The notes: a model not told the origin generated them from the sequence alone. Positions 44,800-54,740 are shown, counted from the first letter of the stretch. The stretch is 64,000 nt of DNA from Streptomyces rubrogriseus (GCF_027947575.1 NZ_CP116256.1:4402001-4466000), one strand, 5' to 3'. Numbers and translations are program-made.

Positions 44800-45602
44800 G
44801 CGCCCCCGCCACCTCGCCCCGCCCCAGCCAGCTCCCACCACCCAGCCAGGACCACTACCTGGGCCTCACCGGAGCCAACGCCATGGCCACCAAAGCCGTA
44901 GCCGAAACCGAAACCCGCATCCTCAAAGCCATCAAGCACAACGCCCTGGTCTGCATCCACGGACACGTCGGACTCGGCAAAACCTTCGCCGTCCACACCG
45001 TCCTACGACGCCACGCCCCCGAAACGACCGTACGGCTGCGCTACAACACCGGCGCCAACATGAACGAAATCCGCACCCAGCTCTGGCGCCGCCTCGACCT
45101 GCCCGGACCACCCCCGCAGTCCGTCGGCCCCTGCGACCAGCAGATCCACGACGCACTCGAAGCCGAGCCACGCGTCCTGCTCATCGACGAAGTACAAGGA
45201 CTTGGAACCAAAGCACTGGAGTACTTCCGCACCCTGTGGGGCGACGACGCACGCCGCGCCCCCATCATCCTCGTCGGCAGCGGCAACGCTCGGCAGAAGA
45301 TCCTCAACAATCCCGCCCTGCACTCCCGCATCCTCGACTGGTACCAGTTCAGCCCCCTCACCCCCACCGAAGTCCAGGCCGTCATCCCCGCCTACCAGCG
45401 CATCTGGGCCGACGCGCAGCCCGAACTGATCCTGTACACCGACGACATGGCAGGCCACGGATCCTTCAGGAACTGGGCACGAATCACCCTCCTTCTCCAC
45501 GACGCCCTCGAAGAAAACCCCGGCCTCACCCTCAGCAAAGACCTCATCCGCTGGGTACTCAGCCGCCTCGACCCCACCACCCGCCACACCCCGCAACGCT
45601 GA
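44796..45602 (+). CDS. TnsC/TniB/MuB-like AAA+ ATPase in the cas operon
   Basis: 268 residues from a GTG overlapping the transposase stop. Walker A is IHGHVGLGKTFAV (about 55-66), Walker B RVLLIDEVQGLG (Asp131, Glu132), a sensor-like IILVGSGN follows, and the C-terminal part is helical (FSPLTPTEVQAVIPAYQRIW, GHGSFRNWARITLLLHDAL). This is the target-choosing ATPase of Tn7/Tn5053/Mu-type systems, which links a targeting module to the transposase. No TniQ/TnsD-type gene and no TnsA is seen before or after it. It is the last gene of the operon; nothing like a transposon end was found in the 500 bp downstream. Confidence 0.85.
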   Translation: MSAPATSPRPSQLPPPSQDHYLGLTGANAMATKAVAETETRILKAIKHNALVCIHGHVGLGKTFAVHTVLRRHAPETTVRLRYNTGANMNEIRTQLWRRLDLPGPPPQSVGPCDQQIHDALEAEPRVLLIDEVQGLGTKALEYFRTLWGDDARRAPIILVGSGNARQKILNNPALHSRILDWYQFSPLTPTEVQAVIPAYQRIWADAQPELILYTDDMAGHGSFRNWARITLLLHDALEENPGLTLSKDLIRWVLSRLDPTTRHTPQR

Positions 45603-45750
45603 CGACCGCGCTGGCGGCTCCCGGCTGGGGCGGGAGCGTCTACGTAGCTCCGGCCACGCGGCGGGCGCCTGACCGCCGGTGCAACGTCCGTCTGCAGCAC
45701 GGGCCGCGCAGAAGCCTGGGGCCGTCCCGCCGGAGCTCGGCCTGCTGCGG

Positions 45751-45954
45751 CTACGGCCACGCGGAGATGAGGAGCGCGGTCAGGGCCAGGCCAACGGAGA
45801 GCGTGCCGGCGAAGGTGACGCCTGCACGCGTGATGGCTGCGGGGACGGACGCGTTGTCCCAGCGCGCCAGCGCGGCGGCAGCGGCGCCCGAGGCCAGGGA
45901 GACCGTGAGGACGGTGGCGAGAAGGACCAGTACGACTGTTGATCGGGGAGACAT
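45751..45954 (-). CDS. Small membrane protein
   Basis: 67 residues from the ATG at 45954 (AGGCGGTG upstream), with two hydrophobic segments (TVVLVLLATVLTVSLASGAAAAA and AGVTFAGTLSVGLALTALLI, the latter near the C-terminus). Small two-helix proteins of this composition are common in Streptomyces. Function is unknown. It is divergent from the phosphatase at 46101. Confidence 0.5.
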   Translation of the reverse strand: MSPRSTVVLVLLATVLTVSLASGAAAAALARWDNASVPAAITRAGVTFAGTLSVGLALTALLISAWP

Positions 45955-46100
45955 TCGTGACACCGCCTGTGGCTTGACGACCGGTTCGTGGAGTGCGCTT
46001 CCACGATTTCCCGGCGCTCCCCAGGGGGCGAGCGCTTGGATGTTGTTGCAGGGACAAGCCGTAGGTTGTGTCAGAACAATAGGCGGGAGGGAACGGCGCT

Positions 46101-48893
46101 TTGGGTGAGCGGACTCGTGCCGGGCGGCCGTGGACGGCGGCGCGCGGCCCCAGCGCGGAGATCAACGAACTCGTCGGGACGCTCCGCTCGTGGCTGGACG
46201 TGGCCCAGATGCCTGTGGCCCGCCTCCACCAATTCCTGACGGCCGAGCACTTCGTCAGCGGCCAGGTGCCGTCGCTGACCAGGCTCCGCAAGCAACTGGC
46301 AGGCGAAGGGCTGTCGTGGGACCTGGTGGAGGCTGTGGCCGACGTCTGCCACCCCGACGACGACAACGAGGCGGCCGGGCAGCGGCTGGCCCCACTGCGA
46401 AAACTGTGGCGTCTGGCCCAGACCGCGCCGACGGCCACGGACGGAAGCGGTCCCCAGGTGACAGCGCGCGAGGTCCTTGAGGTCCAGCGCCAAGCCATCA
46501 CCGCCTACGAGGAGCTCAACCGTGCCCGCCGGGCATTCGAGACCAGCGAGCAGGGGCGACAGCAGGCGCTGCAGATCGCCACCATCCTCTTCGGAATGCT
46601 CGGCCAGGCCCAGGCGAAGGTCCTGGAGCTCACCCGCCGCATCGACGCTCTCCGCTCCGCCCCGCAGAGCCCCGCGGGCATCGACCGCCTCGAACAGACG
46701 CGGCGGCGGGCCGAGAGTCAGGAGCGGGAACTGCGCACGCAGCTGGCCCGAGCGGACAGCGACCGCCAGCAGGCACAGGCGGTAGCAGACCATGCGGCCC
46801 GGCGGATCCAAGAGCTCGAGGCCGAGCTTGAGGTACTCAAAGCCAGAACAGAGAACGCGCCCCGGCCCACCGACGAGGCGCTGCCCGCCGTGTCCGTCCC
46901 GCCGGCGCCCGATGAGACGGGCCTCGACGCCGTCGACGACACGCTGGAGAAGGTGCGCGCCGCGCTCGACCTGGAGCAAGAAGCCGTTCAAGAGGCCGCG
47001 GAGGACCTCGGCATAGGCATCGCCCCGGCCGCTGGCTCGGACCACGGCAGCCGCACGATCCCCGGACAGGCCCTCACCGACGCCCTGCCACGGTCAGAGC
47101 TCGCCACAGAGTCTCAGACGCAAGCCAGCGGTCTTTTGTTGCCAACAACTGCGCACAACCCCCTGACCCCGCCGTTCGCGCCGGACGGGCCCGGCCGCAA
47201 CCCCGCACCATCGCCGGACCGCATGCGGCTCGCCTCCGCCGCGGAGACCATCGCCGCCGGCACCAGCATCGAGGAGGTCAGCGCCGGCCTCGGCCGCGCA
47301 GCCGTACCCGACTTCGCCGATCAAGTCGTCCTCTACCTCAGGGACCCGCTGGAGGACTACGACACGCTGATCTTCGGAGCCATACGCCTGGCCCGCCAGC
47401 AGGCGGGCGGGCAGACGGCCCACCCGCCTCCCGCGGTGCCCGAAGCGCTCGCCGTCCCCGGGGGCGGCCCGCTGGCCGAGGTCCTCGGCAGCGTCCGGCC
47501 CGTCGCCGTCGGCGACCCCCTCTCCCGCGCAGCGCTGGCGGACATCGACGCCGGCCTGGCCGGGTCCCGGGCCCACGCGATCATCGCCCCGCTGCACAGC
47601 AGGAGGCTGCTGGTCGGATGCGCCGTCCTCTTGCGGTACGGCCCGACGCCCTATGACGAGTCGGACCTGCTGGTCGCGGCGCAGATGGCCACGCACACTG
47701 TCCTCGGCATCGATCAGGTTCTGCTGGCCCAGCGTCAGGCCACGGCGATGATGGAACTCCAACGGACCATGCTGCCCGACAGCCTCGCCCAGCCCACCGG
47801 CATCCGACTGGCTTTCCGCTACCTACCGGCCACTGAGACCGCGCGGGTCGGTGGCGACTGGTACGACTCCATCTCCCTCCCCGGCAGCCGGGCCGCCTTG
47901 GTCATCGGCGATGTCATGGGCCACGCCAGAGTCTCCGCCGCCATCATGGGCCAACTGCGCACCTCCGTGCAGACCCTCTCCGGCCTCGACCTGCCGCCCC
48001 ACGAGGTCCTGCACCACCTCGACGAGCAAGCCCAGCGCCTCGGGCCAAGCCACCTAGCGACCTGCCTCTACGCCGTCTACGACCCGGTCTCCCAGCGCCT
48101 CGCCGTCGCCAACGCCGGCCACCCCCCGCCCATCCTGCTCCACCCGGACGGCCGGGCCGAGGTACTGCAGGTGCCGCCCGGTGCCCCCATCGGTGTGGGC
48201 GGGGTGGACTACGAGACCATAGAGGTCGACGCCCCTGTCGGAGCGATGCTCCTCATGTACACCGACGGCCTGGTGGAAACGAGAGAGCGTGACGTGTGGA
48301 GCGGCATCGAGCAGGCGCGCGAGCAGGCCGCCGCAGGCCAGCGGGCCAAGAGCGGCGACGTGTTCGACCTCGAGTCATTCTGCGATGACGTGATGACGCC
48401 CCTTCTTGGAACAGCCGAAAGATGGCGGGAGGACGACGTCGCCCTGCTCGCCGCCCGCTTCGACGGCATCGCCCCGGACGACGTCGCTCACTGGCCACTC
48501 GAGGCGACAGACAGGTCACCACGCGAAGCACGAACCCTCACACGGGATGCGCTCTCACGCTGGCGGCTGGAAGAGATGACGGAAGCCGCCGAACTGCTGG
48601 TCAGCGAACTCGTGACGAACGCAGCGCGCCACACGTCCCAGCGCCTGACGCTGCGGCTGCTGCGAACCGACGTACTACGGTGCGAAGTCCTGGACGACGA
48701 GCCGAGCCTGCCCAGAGCTCGCCGGCCGGAAAGCTTGGACGAGGCTGGCCGCGGGCTCTACCTGGTCAACAGAATCGCGAGGCGGTGGGGGGTCAGCCGA
48801 CTCTCCACAGGAAAAGTAGTCTGGTTCGAACTCGCCATCCCCGACCGTAAGCGCCCGCAGGATCTGCCTGCAGATCCTGGCCCACGGCCCTGA
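46101..48893 (+). CDS. SpoIIE-type PP2C phosphatase with GAF-like and HATPase domains
   Basis: A 930-residue signalling protein. The N-terminus (about 15-110) is helical, with a Cys-containing region like those of Streptomyces transcriptional regulators. A long coiled coil spans about 130-290, a linker follows, and a GAF-like sensor lies at about 375-555. The SpoIIE phosphatase core is at about 565-775 (FRYLPATETARVGGDWYDS, VIGDVMGHARVSAAIMGQLR, LLMYTDGLVETR, REDDVALLAARF), and an anti-sigma-type HATPase at about 790-915 (AAELLVSELVTNAARHTSQ ... GRGLYLVNRIARRWG). Such proteins control anti-sigma/anti-anti-sigma switches. The TTG start at 46101 has GGGAGGGAAC 8 bp upstream. Confidence 0.85.
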   Translation: MGERTRAGRPWTAARGPSAEINELVGTLRSWLDVAQMPVARLHQFLTAEHFVSGQVPSLTRLRKQLAGEGLSWDLVEAVADVCHPDDDNEAAGQRLAPLRKLWRLAQTAPTATDGSGPQVTAREVLEVQRQAITAYEELNRARRAFETSEQGRQQALQIATILFGMLGQAQAKVLELTRRIDALRSAPQSPAGIDRLEQTRRRAESQERELRTQLARADSDRQQAQAVADHAARRIQELEAELEVLKARTENAPRPTDEALPAVSVPPAPDETGLDAVDDTLEKVRAALDLEQEAVQEAAEDLGIGIAPAAGSDHGSRTIPGQALTDALPRSELATESQTQASGLLLPTTAHNPLTPPFAPDGPGRNPAPSPDRMRLASAAETIAAGTSIEEVSAGLGRAAVPDFADQVVLYLRDPLEDYDTLIFGAIRLARQQAGGQTAHPPPAVPEALAVPGGGPLAEVLGSVRPVAVGDPLSRAALADIDAGLAGSRAHAIIAPLHSRRLLVGCAVLLRYGPTPYDESDLLVAAQMATHTVLGIDQVLLAQRQATAMMELQRTMLPDSLAQPTGIRLAFRYLPATETARVGGDWYDSISLPGSRAALVIGDVMGHARVSAAIMGQLRTSVQTLSGLDLPPHEVLHHLDEQAQRLGPSHLATCLYAVYDPVSQRLAVANAGHPPPILLHPDGRAEVLQVPPGAPIGVGGVDYETIEVDAPVGAMLLMYTDGLVETRERDVWSGIEQAREQAAAGQRAKSGDVFDLESFCDDVMTPLLGTAERWREDDVALLAARFDGIAPDDVAHWPLEATDRSPREARTLTRDALSRWRLEEMTEAAELLVSELVTNAARHTSQRLTLRLLRTDVLRCEVLDDEPSLPRARRPESLDEAGRGLYLVNRIARRWGVSRLSTGKVVWFELAIPDRKRPQDLPADPGPRP

Positions 48894-49372
48894 GCTGTCC
48901 CCGAAGGCACGGTGGCGCCCGCGGCTTGTTCCCCGTGTCCTGCCGCTGGAGCTGTCGTGACGGGGACGTCCGGGTACGAGGCGGCCGTCCGCCACAACTA
49001 CGCCTTCCTCGCGCGCAGCTGCTGGTCGTGCCCGTCGGACGGGCTCTTGTCCGGGGATGAAACGACACGCGGCCGCGGCCCGCGTGGTTGGAGCGGACGT
49101 CCGGGCGCTGTCGCCGACGGCTCGTCGCTCGCCGAGTGAGGCCAGCGGATGTTCGCGATGACCCGCGCGCTCGAGCAGCCGAACCGTCACCTGTTCGACT
49201 CCAGAGTTCCTCCATGTACGAGCGCGGAGCCACGCCGAGGACATGCTTGGCCATGGATGTCGCTGCGCCCGGCCGTTGAGGTTCTGTGCAACACATGGTC
49301 CCAGCGAACGCCCAGTTCCGAGGCCGAAGGTGGCGGCCCTTGCAGCACGCTGTGGTGCCTTGCGGATCGTGA
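48894..49372. other. Gap with no supported gene
   Basis: 480 bp between the phosphatase and the end of the CHAT gene. Several short open frames exist but none has protein-like composition or a ribosome-binding site. No clear terminator pair was found. Confidence 0.4.
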
Positions 49373-50431
49373 CTACTGGGGAGGCGTGACGAGAAAGGTG
49401 GACCGAGGGTCGACGTCGGGCGAGTGGGCGAGGGTTGGGAGATCGTGGTCGGGAAGGCCAGCAAGTTCTACGGCAGCTTGCCCGGACGCGTGGGCGGAGC
49501 CGATGGACTGGCCGTTGGCGACGGCGGCGTAGAACTGGGCGGCGTAGAAGATCGCGTCGGCATCGCCGATCTCGTCGGACATGCCGATGGCGAAGTCGAC
49601 CGTGCCGATCAGTTGGTCGATCTGGCTGGCGGAGCGGCAGGAGTTGAGCAGGACGAGCAGGGGCGTCTCGTCGGTAGCGGCGACGGCACGGGCGAAGGCC
49701 CTCGCGGTGACGACAGCTCCCTCGTGCGGCTGGTCGACGTCTTCCTCGAAGACGATCAGGCCCTCATCGCTGTGGCCAGAGAAGTGCACCACGTGGGGCC
49801 GGAACCGGGTGATGCCGTCCAGGAGGTCCGCTGCCGTGGCGGCGGGCCGGACGTCGAGTTCCACCGAGTCGCGGTGCAGGGCCCGTTCAACGGCGGAACG
49901 GATACGCGACTGCTCCCGTCCGACCCGGAGATCTCCCTCGGAGGACGCACCCAGCATCAGCACACGGAGCTTCTCCGGCTTCGGTGCCCTCAGCTCTCGC
50001 AGCACCGTGCCCACTTGCTGCTCTGCCGTGCTCAGGCGCCGCTGGAGGTCCTTCTGCTCAGCGGCGGCACGGCGGTCGGCCGTCAGCTGCTCACGCTGGC
50101 GGGTCCGCTCTGTGGCCTCTCGCTCTGACTTCTCCGCCTTGGCCAGCTTGGCCCGCGTCTCACCCACCTCCTTTGCGAGGGCGGCGGCTTTCGTGTTCCA
50201 CTTGGCTGCCTCGCGGGATGCGGTGTTCGCCTGGGTGTCGTACCGGTCCGCCTCGCGTTGCTTGTTCTTGACGGTGCTGGCGTTCTTCGACCTCCCCGCT
50301 GCGGCACGTGCCTTCGCGGCGGCGGTCTGTTTGCCGGCTGCCTTGGTCTGGAAGTCTCCAGCCTTCTTCTCTGCGGCGGCATGCTCCTTGCTCTTGCGGT
50401 CCAGCAGGCCGCGGTAGTAGCTCGAGTTCAC
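49373..50431 (-). CDS. CHAT-domain (caspase-like) protein with coiled-coil N-terminus
   Basis: 352 residues from a GTG at 50431 with CGGAGG upstream. About 1-150 is an Ala/Lys/Glu-rich coiled coil (AAAEKKAGDFQTKAAGKQTAA ... TAEQQVGTVLREL). The rest is a CHAT-type protease fold: KLRVLMLGASSEGDLRVGREQSRIR, RPHVVHFSGHSDEG with the catalytic His, and PLLVLLNSCRSASQI with the catalytic Cys. The dyad is intact. CHAT proteins are the caspase-like effectors of several bacterial conflict and cell-death systems, often activated by a partner. The nearby operon at 51739-55521 is a candidate partner. The frame is open upstream to 50479, but GTG 50431 has the better site. Confidence 0.82.
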   Translation of the reverse strand: MNSSYYRGLLDRKSKEHAAAEKKAGDFQTKAAGKQTAAAKARAAAGRSKNASTVKNKQREADRYDTQANTASREAAKWNTKAAALAKEVGETRAKLAKAEKSEREATERTRQREQLTADRRAAAEQKDLQRRLSTAEQQVGTVLRELRAPKPEKLRVLMLGASSEGDLRVGREQSRIRSAVERALHRDSVELDVRPAATAADLLDGITRFRPHVVHFSGHSDEGLIVFEEDVDQPHEGAVVTARAFARAVAATDETPLLVLLNSCRSASQIDQLIGTVDFAIGMSDEIGDADAIFYAAQFYAAVANGQSIGSAHASGQAAVELAGLPDHDLPTLAHSPDVDPRSTFLVTPPQ

Positions 50432-51738
50432 GGTCGGCCTCCGATGGTGAGTTGGTGCCTGCCTGCACAGTACGAGCACCCTGTGGCATCGCCTGCCTCT
50501 CGGACCGCTCTGGTGCCGCCGGCCTGAGGCGGTCAGCCCGCCAGGTGGGCCCAGGCGTCCAGTGGCACCGGGGGCGGCGACGCGCGGTCCCGACGTCCTG
50601 GGTGCGGTGGGATTCTGCGACGGCGAGGAGTTCGATCTCGACGAGAGAGCGGATCAGGCTGTTGCGGTGAGGCAGCCGTTGTTGCTGAAGCCACCGGATC
50701 GAGGGCGTGGCATACAGTATTCCTGAAGCGGCCTCGCCGGTCCGGGCGACGCAGCACTGCCCCTGCCGTACGGGAGCGGCACGCAGCCGCCGTGTTGGCC
50801 GATGGCTGTGGCCAGGGGAGAAAGGGGACCGTGCGTCGGCAGGGGGCTGTCCTGGAGGGCGAGTGTGCCCAGGGCTGCTGCCGCTTGCCACTCTCCTCGG
50901 GCTGCGGGAGCAGTTGTGGCGCGACGAGTGCGGGCCTGGCCGGTCATGTGGGCACCTTATGACGGGGCGCGGCGAGGCCGTGTTCGACTGCTGGTTCGTG
51001 CAAGTGCCGCCAGGACGGGGCGGTGGCCCGCTCCGGAGCTTCTCCTGGCTGCTGACCGTGACGCGCCTCACGCCCCTCGCATCGATTAGGCCCAGGACAG
51101 ACCAGGCGGGCGGTAGAAGCAGCCCGGCTGTCAGGCCGCAGACCGACGATCCCACCAGACATCTGGCGGACCAAAGATGCCGGGCAGAACTCTCGCACGC
51201 GATTCACCTGTGCTGCGCCACGCCTTGCGGGGTGCAAGTTAACTATTGGGACTGACATTCCTAGTGGGTAATGGCTGGAATCTTCAGGGTGGTGGAGTCG
51301 GTGGGCCTGCCACACTCTGTCCGTGAATTCAACGGCCATGCGTCTGCTTCTTTCTCCGGTAACCTGTGCGAAAGCAGTACGTCTGATGCGGAAATCCGGG
51401 TGGTCCCTGTCCTTCGACGTGGCTTGGCGGACCGCGCGAATCGCCTCCCACCCCGACGAGTTGGTCTACCGCGAGGCCGGTCACCGTACACACCTGGCAT
51501 CGGACACGACGTCAGCCCATGTGTCACCGCCTCCTCACGAACCACAGTGACCACTCCATAACCACCGTTTGCGCGAGCTCGAAAAGTGTTCGAATAAAGT
51601 CGCGCGGCTGCAGTGAAGTGGCCTATTTGGCAGCTTCTTTCGCGCCATGAGTGCTGGAAACAGTGCGGGCGCCACCGCCTCGGAGGTAAGAAGAGCACGC
51701 GTATTCCAGTCCTTGGTCGCCACTTCCGGGGGGAAGCC
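50432..51738. other. Long gap with no confident gene
   Basis: 1.3 kb between the divergent CHAT gene and the operon at 51739. Two weak candidates exist: a leftward 97-codon frame at 50654-50947 and a rightward 75-codon frame at 51323-51550 (LMRKSGWSLSFDVAWRTARIASHPDELVYREAGHR). The second has more protein-like composition but no ribosome-binding site. The region probably holds divergent promoters and decayed sequence; the stretch at 51540-51610 is less GC-rich than its surroundings. Confidence 0.4.
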
Positions 51739-52284
51739 ATGAATGACGCCGCAGACCTCTCTCTTATCGCTGGCAGCGCACTGCCGGCGGCCTTCACCTT
51801 CCTGTTCCAGCGGCTGCAGACGGCCCTGGAGCGACGTCGCTCAGCGCGGACAGAGCAGCCGGAACACGACCCGGACATCCCGGTGGAACTGGTCGGCAGT
51901 CTCCAACTGCCGCTGCGGATCGACGAGGAGGAACTCGCTGACCACGCCCCGGTGCTGGAGGCCCTGGCATTCGGACTGCGACCCTACGACCGCGACCCCC
52001 ACCTGATCACCGCACACGACGCCGACCTGATGCAGGCACTCGGAAGGGTGCGTGAAGGACTGGAGCGCGTCTACGGCCAGCGGTTCACCTTCCAGGGGGA
52101 GACGCGACAGAGCAGCGGCCCCCTCAGCATCCAGCACTACGACACCGTGACCGGCGAAGTGGTCGGCATGGAAGCAGAGCAGGCCATCCTCGGCGCCGCC
52201 ACGAGCACGATCAGGGCCGGGATCGTCGAAGCCGGGGGCAGGGTCGTCGGGATGAAAGCCCCGATCATCGACGGCCGCAGCTGA
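51739..52284 (+). CDS. Unknown small protein with hydrophobic N-terminus, first gene of an operon
   Basis: 181 residues from the ATG at 51739 (GGGGGGAAG upstream); a longer frame is open but unsupported. The N-terminus LSLIAGSALPAAFTFLFQRLQTALE is hydrophobic then amphipathic and may contact a membrane or form a helix pair. The remainder is acidic and soluble, with VELVGSLQLPLRIDEEELADHAPVLEALAFGLRPYD. I do not recognise the family. It lies 53 bp ahead of the P-loop/HEAT protein and is probably its partner. Confidence 0.6.
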   Translation: MNDAADLSLIAGSALPAAFTFLFQRLQTALERRRSARTEQPEHDPDIPVELVGSLQLPLRIDEEELADHAPVLEALAFGLRPYDRDPHLITAHDADLMQALGRVREGLERVYGQRFTFQGETRQSSGPLSIQHYDTVTGEVVGMEAEQAILGAATSTIRAGIVEAGGRVVGMKAPIIDGRS

Positions 52285-52337
52285 CCGCTGCCCTTGCCAG
52301 CCTCCCCTCTGCTCTCTCCCGAGGAGGAACCCACCGC

Positions 52338-54740
52338 ATGACCCAGCCCGTCTCCGACAACCCAGCTGCAGGGTCCGACGAAGATCTCCCGCAGTCCGTC
52401 GATGAGAAGGACACGCGACAGCCCCTGACGCCGAGTTCCGGCAACCTCAGCACACGAGAGCCCTCACCGTCTCCCGCCCCGGCCGCCGCCCCTCACCTAG
52501 CGGCGTACCCGGCACACACCACGGCGGAATCGCCCAAAGCCGGTCCGGCGCGTACAGAGGACACCGACGACGCCCCCGGCGCCGGCGAGGGAAACGGCGA
52601 CGTGAGGGGGGAGGAGCCGACGAGGCACACACAGCCGGAGGCCCCCGGTGAGCCGACGGCTGTCACTCTTCCCGCCACCGCCGACGCCGCTGCGGACGGC
52701 TCCGGCGAGGCGCCCGCCTTCCCAAGCGGGGCCTACGCCGACGTTCACGCCGACACCAACCACGGCACCATGATCGGACAGTTCTTCGAGGCAGTGGAAC
52801 GCCTCAGCGGTGCCCCCCTGCCTCCGCAATGGGTGGACCGGGAACTCGCCGACTACGTGCCGGTGAAGAACGAGGCGGAACTCGCTCGCCGACTGCAGGA
52901 CGACCGCGTCGTCGTACTCTTCGCAGATCACTTCGGCAGCGGCCGGTGGACGACGGCTCTGCGTCTGCTGACGACGCTTCCCGGCCAGCCCCGCACCCTG
53001 AGGCGGATCCGCCGTGAGCCCGGCGACGCCTTCAGCACCGAAGGCATCAGAGGTCACAAACGCACCGGCTGGATCCTGGACCTTCGCGATCCGGACGACA
53101 GCATCCCGGCCACCTGCGACTTCGGCCTCGAACTCCGCCACACCGCGGACCTGGACGCGGACGACTCCCACCTCGTCGTGCTCATCAGCACCCGTCTGTG
53201 GCACCAGATCGGACACGGAGCCGGCCACCTTGCACACACCCCAGCCCCTCCGGCCCAGGCCACGCTCTTCGCCGCACTCCTGCAGTCCGCCGGCTTCGAG
53301 CACGCGAGAGACTTCGCCGCCGACCACCGCCTGACCGAACAACTGGCCAACCTGCGACCAGGACAGGTCAAAGAGCACGCCCAGACGCTCATCCGCGCCG
53401 AACGCCACTACCGCAGCGCCACCGGCAGAGGAACCGACCCACGGAGCCCGGGCTTCGAAGCGGTCGTCGCAGCCGCCGCCAATGCCACCTCCGGATGGAT
53501 GGACGTGCTTGCCATCTGGCACTCCCACCCGCAGAGAACCAGCTACGACCGCAACTACCTGCTCCTGACCGCCGTCTACGGCGGAGAACCCATCGACAGC
53601 GTCCACACCAAGATCGCTTCGCTCTCACAGGCCTTCGACGAGAAGGAGCCGGCCGGAGTACGGCCCAAGGGCCAGCAGGGACCGGGCCTGATCCAGTTGG
53701 CACGGCAGATCGAAGCCGATCCGCTCCCCGACGGCCGTCTGCGCTTTCCCGGGCCGGGATTTGCCGAGGCCGTCGTGCGCTACTTCTGGCGTGACCGGCC
53801 CGAACTCATCACCCCTTTCACCCGGTGGACAGCGAAACTCTGTCTTGACCTCGGAAAGAAGCAAGGTACGCAGCTCGCCGAACGCATGATCCCCTGGGCG
53901 CTGCACGACCTCCAAGCCTCCCGCTCCACCAAACTGCTGCGCCAGGTGGCCGACGACTGGGCACAGGAAGACGCCCTGGCCCCCCACGCACACGACCTCA
54001 TCGTCGCAGCCATACTCGACCCACAGACCGCGCAACTAGTCAAGAACGCCGCCGACCGCTGGACCGGACAGCCGGACACCAGCCCACCGCTCCTGCGGAC
54101 CCTCGCCCACGTCTTCCAAACCCTCACCCCCGCACAACCCGCACGCATGCTCCGCCGACTGGGCACCCTCGCCTCCTCCCAGAAACCAGGGGTCGCGGAC
54201 GCCGTCGGTGAAGCTCTCAACACCCTGTTCAGCAGCGAAAAGCTCCGCCCCCAGGTCCGCCAGACACTCGACTCATGGTTCACCAGCACCGACCAGGCCC
54301 TGCAACATGCCGCGGCCAGCGCCTTCGTACACCTCGCCGCACAACGCGACCCAGCCGGCCTCCCAGCCCTGCTGCACGCATCGAATGCCGAAGCAGCCCC
54401 CTGGGTCATCCGCGGCTGGAGAACCACGCTCGAGGCTGAAAAGCCCAGCCCCACCGCACACCACGCCTGCGCCGTCTGGCTCGACGCAGCCACGACACGA
54501 CCGGACACCACAGAACGCATCCTCACCACGCTGGTCCGGTCCGTGCACGACGTCGCCGGCCACGATCTGCGGGGCCAGCGCTACCTCAATCTCGTCCGCA
54601 TGGCCGAACGATGGCTCATCCGGCACGGCACCACCCACCATCACGACCGCGAGCACGTCCACACCATGCTCATGCACCGCACCATGCAGGCAGACCCTCA
54701 CCGCAGCCAGGACAGAGAGGACGCATCGACGGGTGACTAG
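52338..54740 (+). CDS. Large protein with degenerate P-loop domain and HEAT-like C-terminus
   Basis: 800 residues. The first 140 are disordered (Pro, Thr and acidic). About 143-160 is HADTNHGTMIGQFFEAVE, a motif seen ahead of STAND-like NTPases. A P-loop-like strand VVVLFADHFGSGRWTTALRLL (about 195-215) lacks the Walker Lys (Arg-Trp instead), so ATP hydrolysis is doubtful. The C-terminal half (about 470-780) is a run of helical repeats resembling HEAT or ARM units. This plan, a disabled NTPase plus scaffold, suggests a sensor or scaffold of a conflict system. The next gene overlaps its end by 8 bp. Function is inferred from layout only. Confidence 0.6.
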   Translation: MTQPVSDNPAAGSDEDLPQSVDEKDTRQPLTPSSGNLSTREPSPSPAPAAAPHLAAYPAHTTAESPKAGPARTEDTDDAPGAGEGNGDVRGEEPTRHTQPEAPGEPTAVTLPATADAAADGSGEAPAFPSGAYADVHADTNHGTMIGQFFEAVERLSGAPLPPQWVDRELADYVPVKNEAELARRLQDDRVVVLFADHFGSGRWTTALRLLTTLPGQPRTLRRIRREPGDAFSTEGIRGHKRTGWILDLRDPDDSIPATCDFGLELRHTADLDADDSHLVVLISTRLWHQIGHGAGHLAHTPAPPAQATLFAALLQSAGFEHARDFAADHRLTEQLANLRPGQVKEHAQTLIRAERHYRSATGRGTDPRSPGFEAVVAAAANATSGWMDVLAIWHSHPQRTSYDRNYLLLTAVYGGEPIDSVHTKIASLSQAFDEKEPAGVRPKGQQGPGLIQLARQIEADPLPDGRLRFPGPGFAEAVVRYFWRDRPELITPFTRWTAKLCLDLGKKQGTQLAERMIPWALHDLQASRSTKLLRQVADDWAQEDALAPHAHDLIVAAILDPQTAQLVKNAADRWTGQPDTSPPLLRTLAHVFQTLTPAQPARMLRRLGTLASSQKPGVADAVGEALNTLFSSEKLRPQVRQTLDSWFTSTDQALQHAAASAFVHLAAQRDPAGLPALLHASNAEAAPWVIRGWRTTLEAEKPSPTAHHACAVWLDAATTRPDTTERILTTLVRSVHDVAGHDLRGQRYLNLVRMAERWLIRHGTTHHHDREHVHTMLMHRTMQADPHRSQDREDASTGD

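Noticed and set aside
45603..46100. A transposon right end after the TnsC-like gene
   Set aside because: Some TGT-containing stretches near 46040-46080 were examined, but no repeated binding-site pattern or match to the cluster at 12.8 kb was found.
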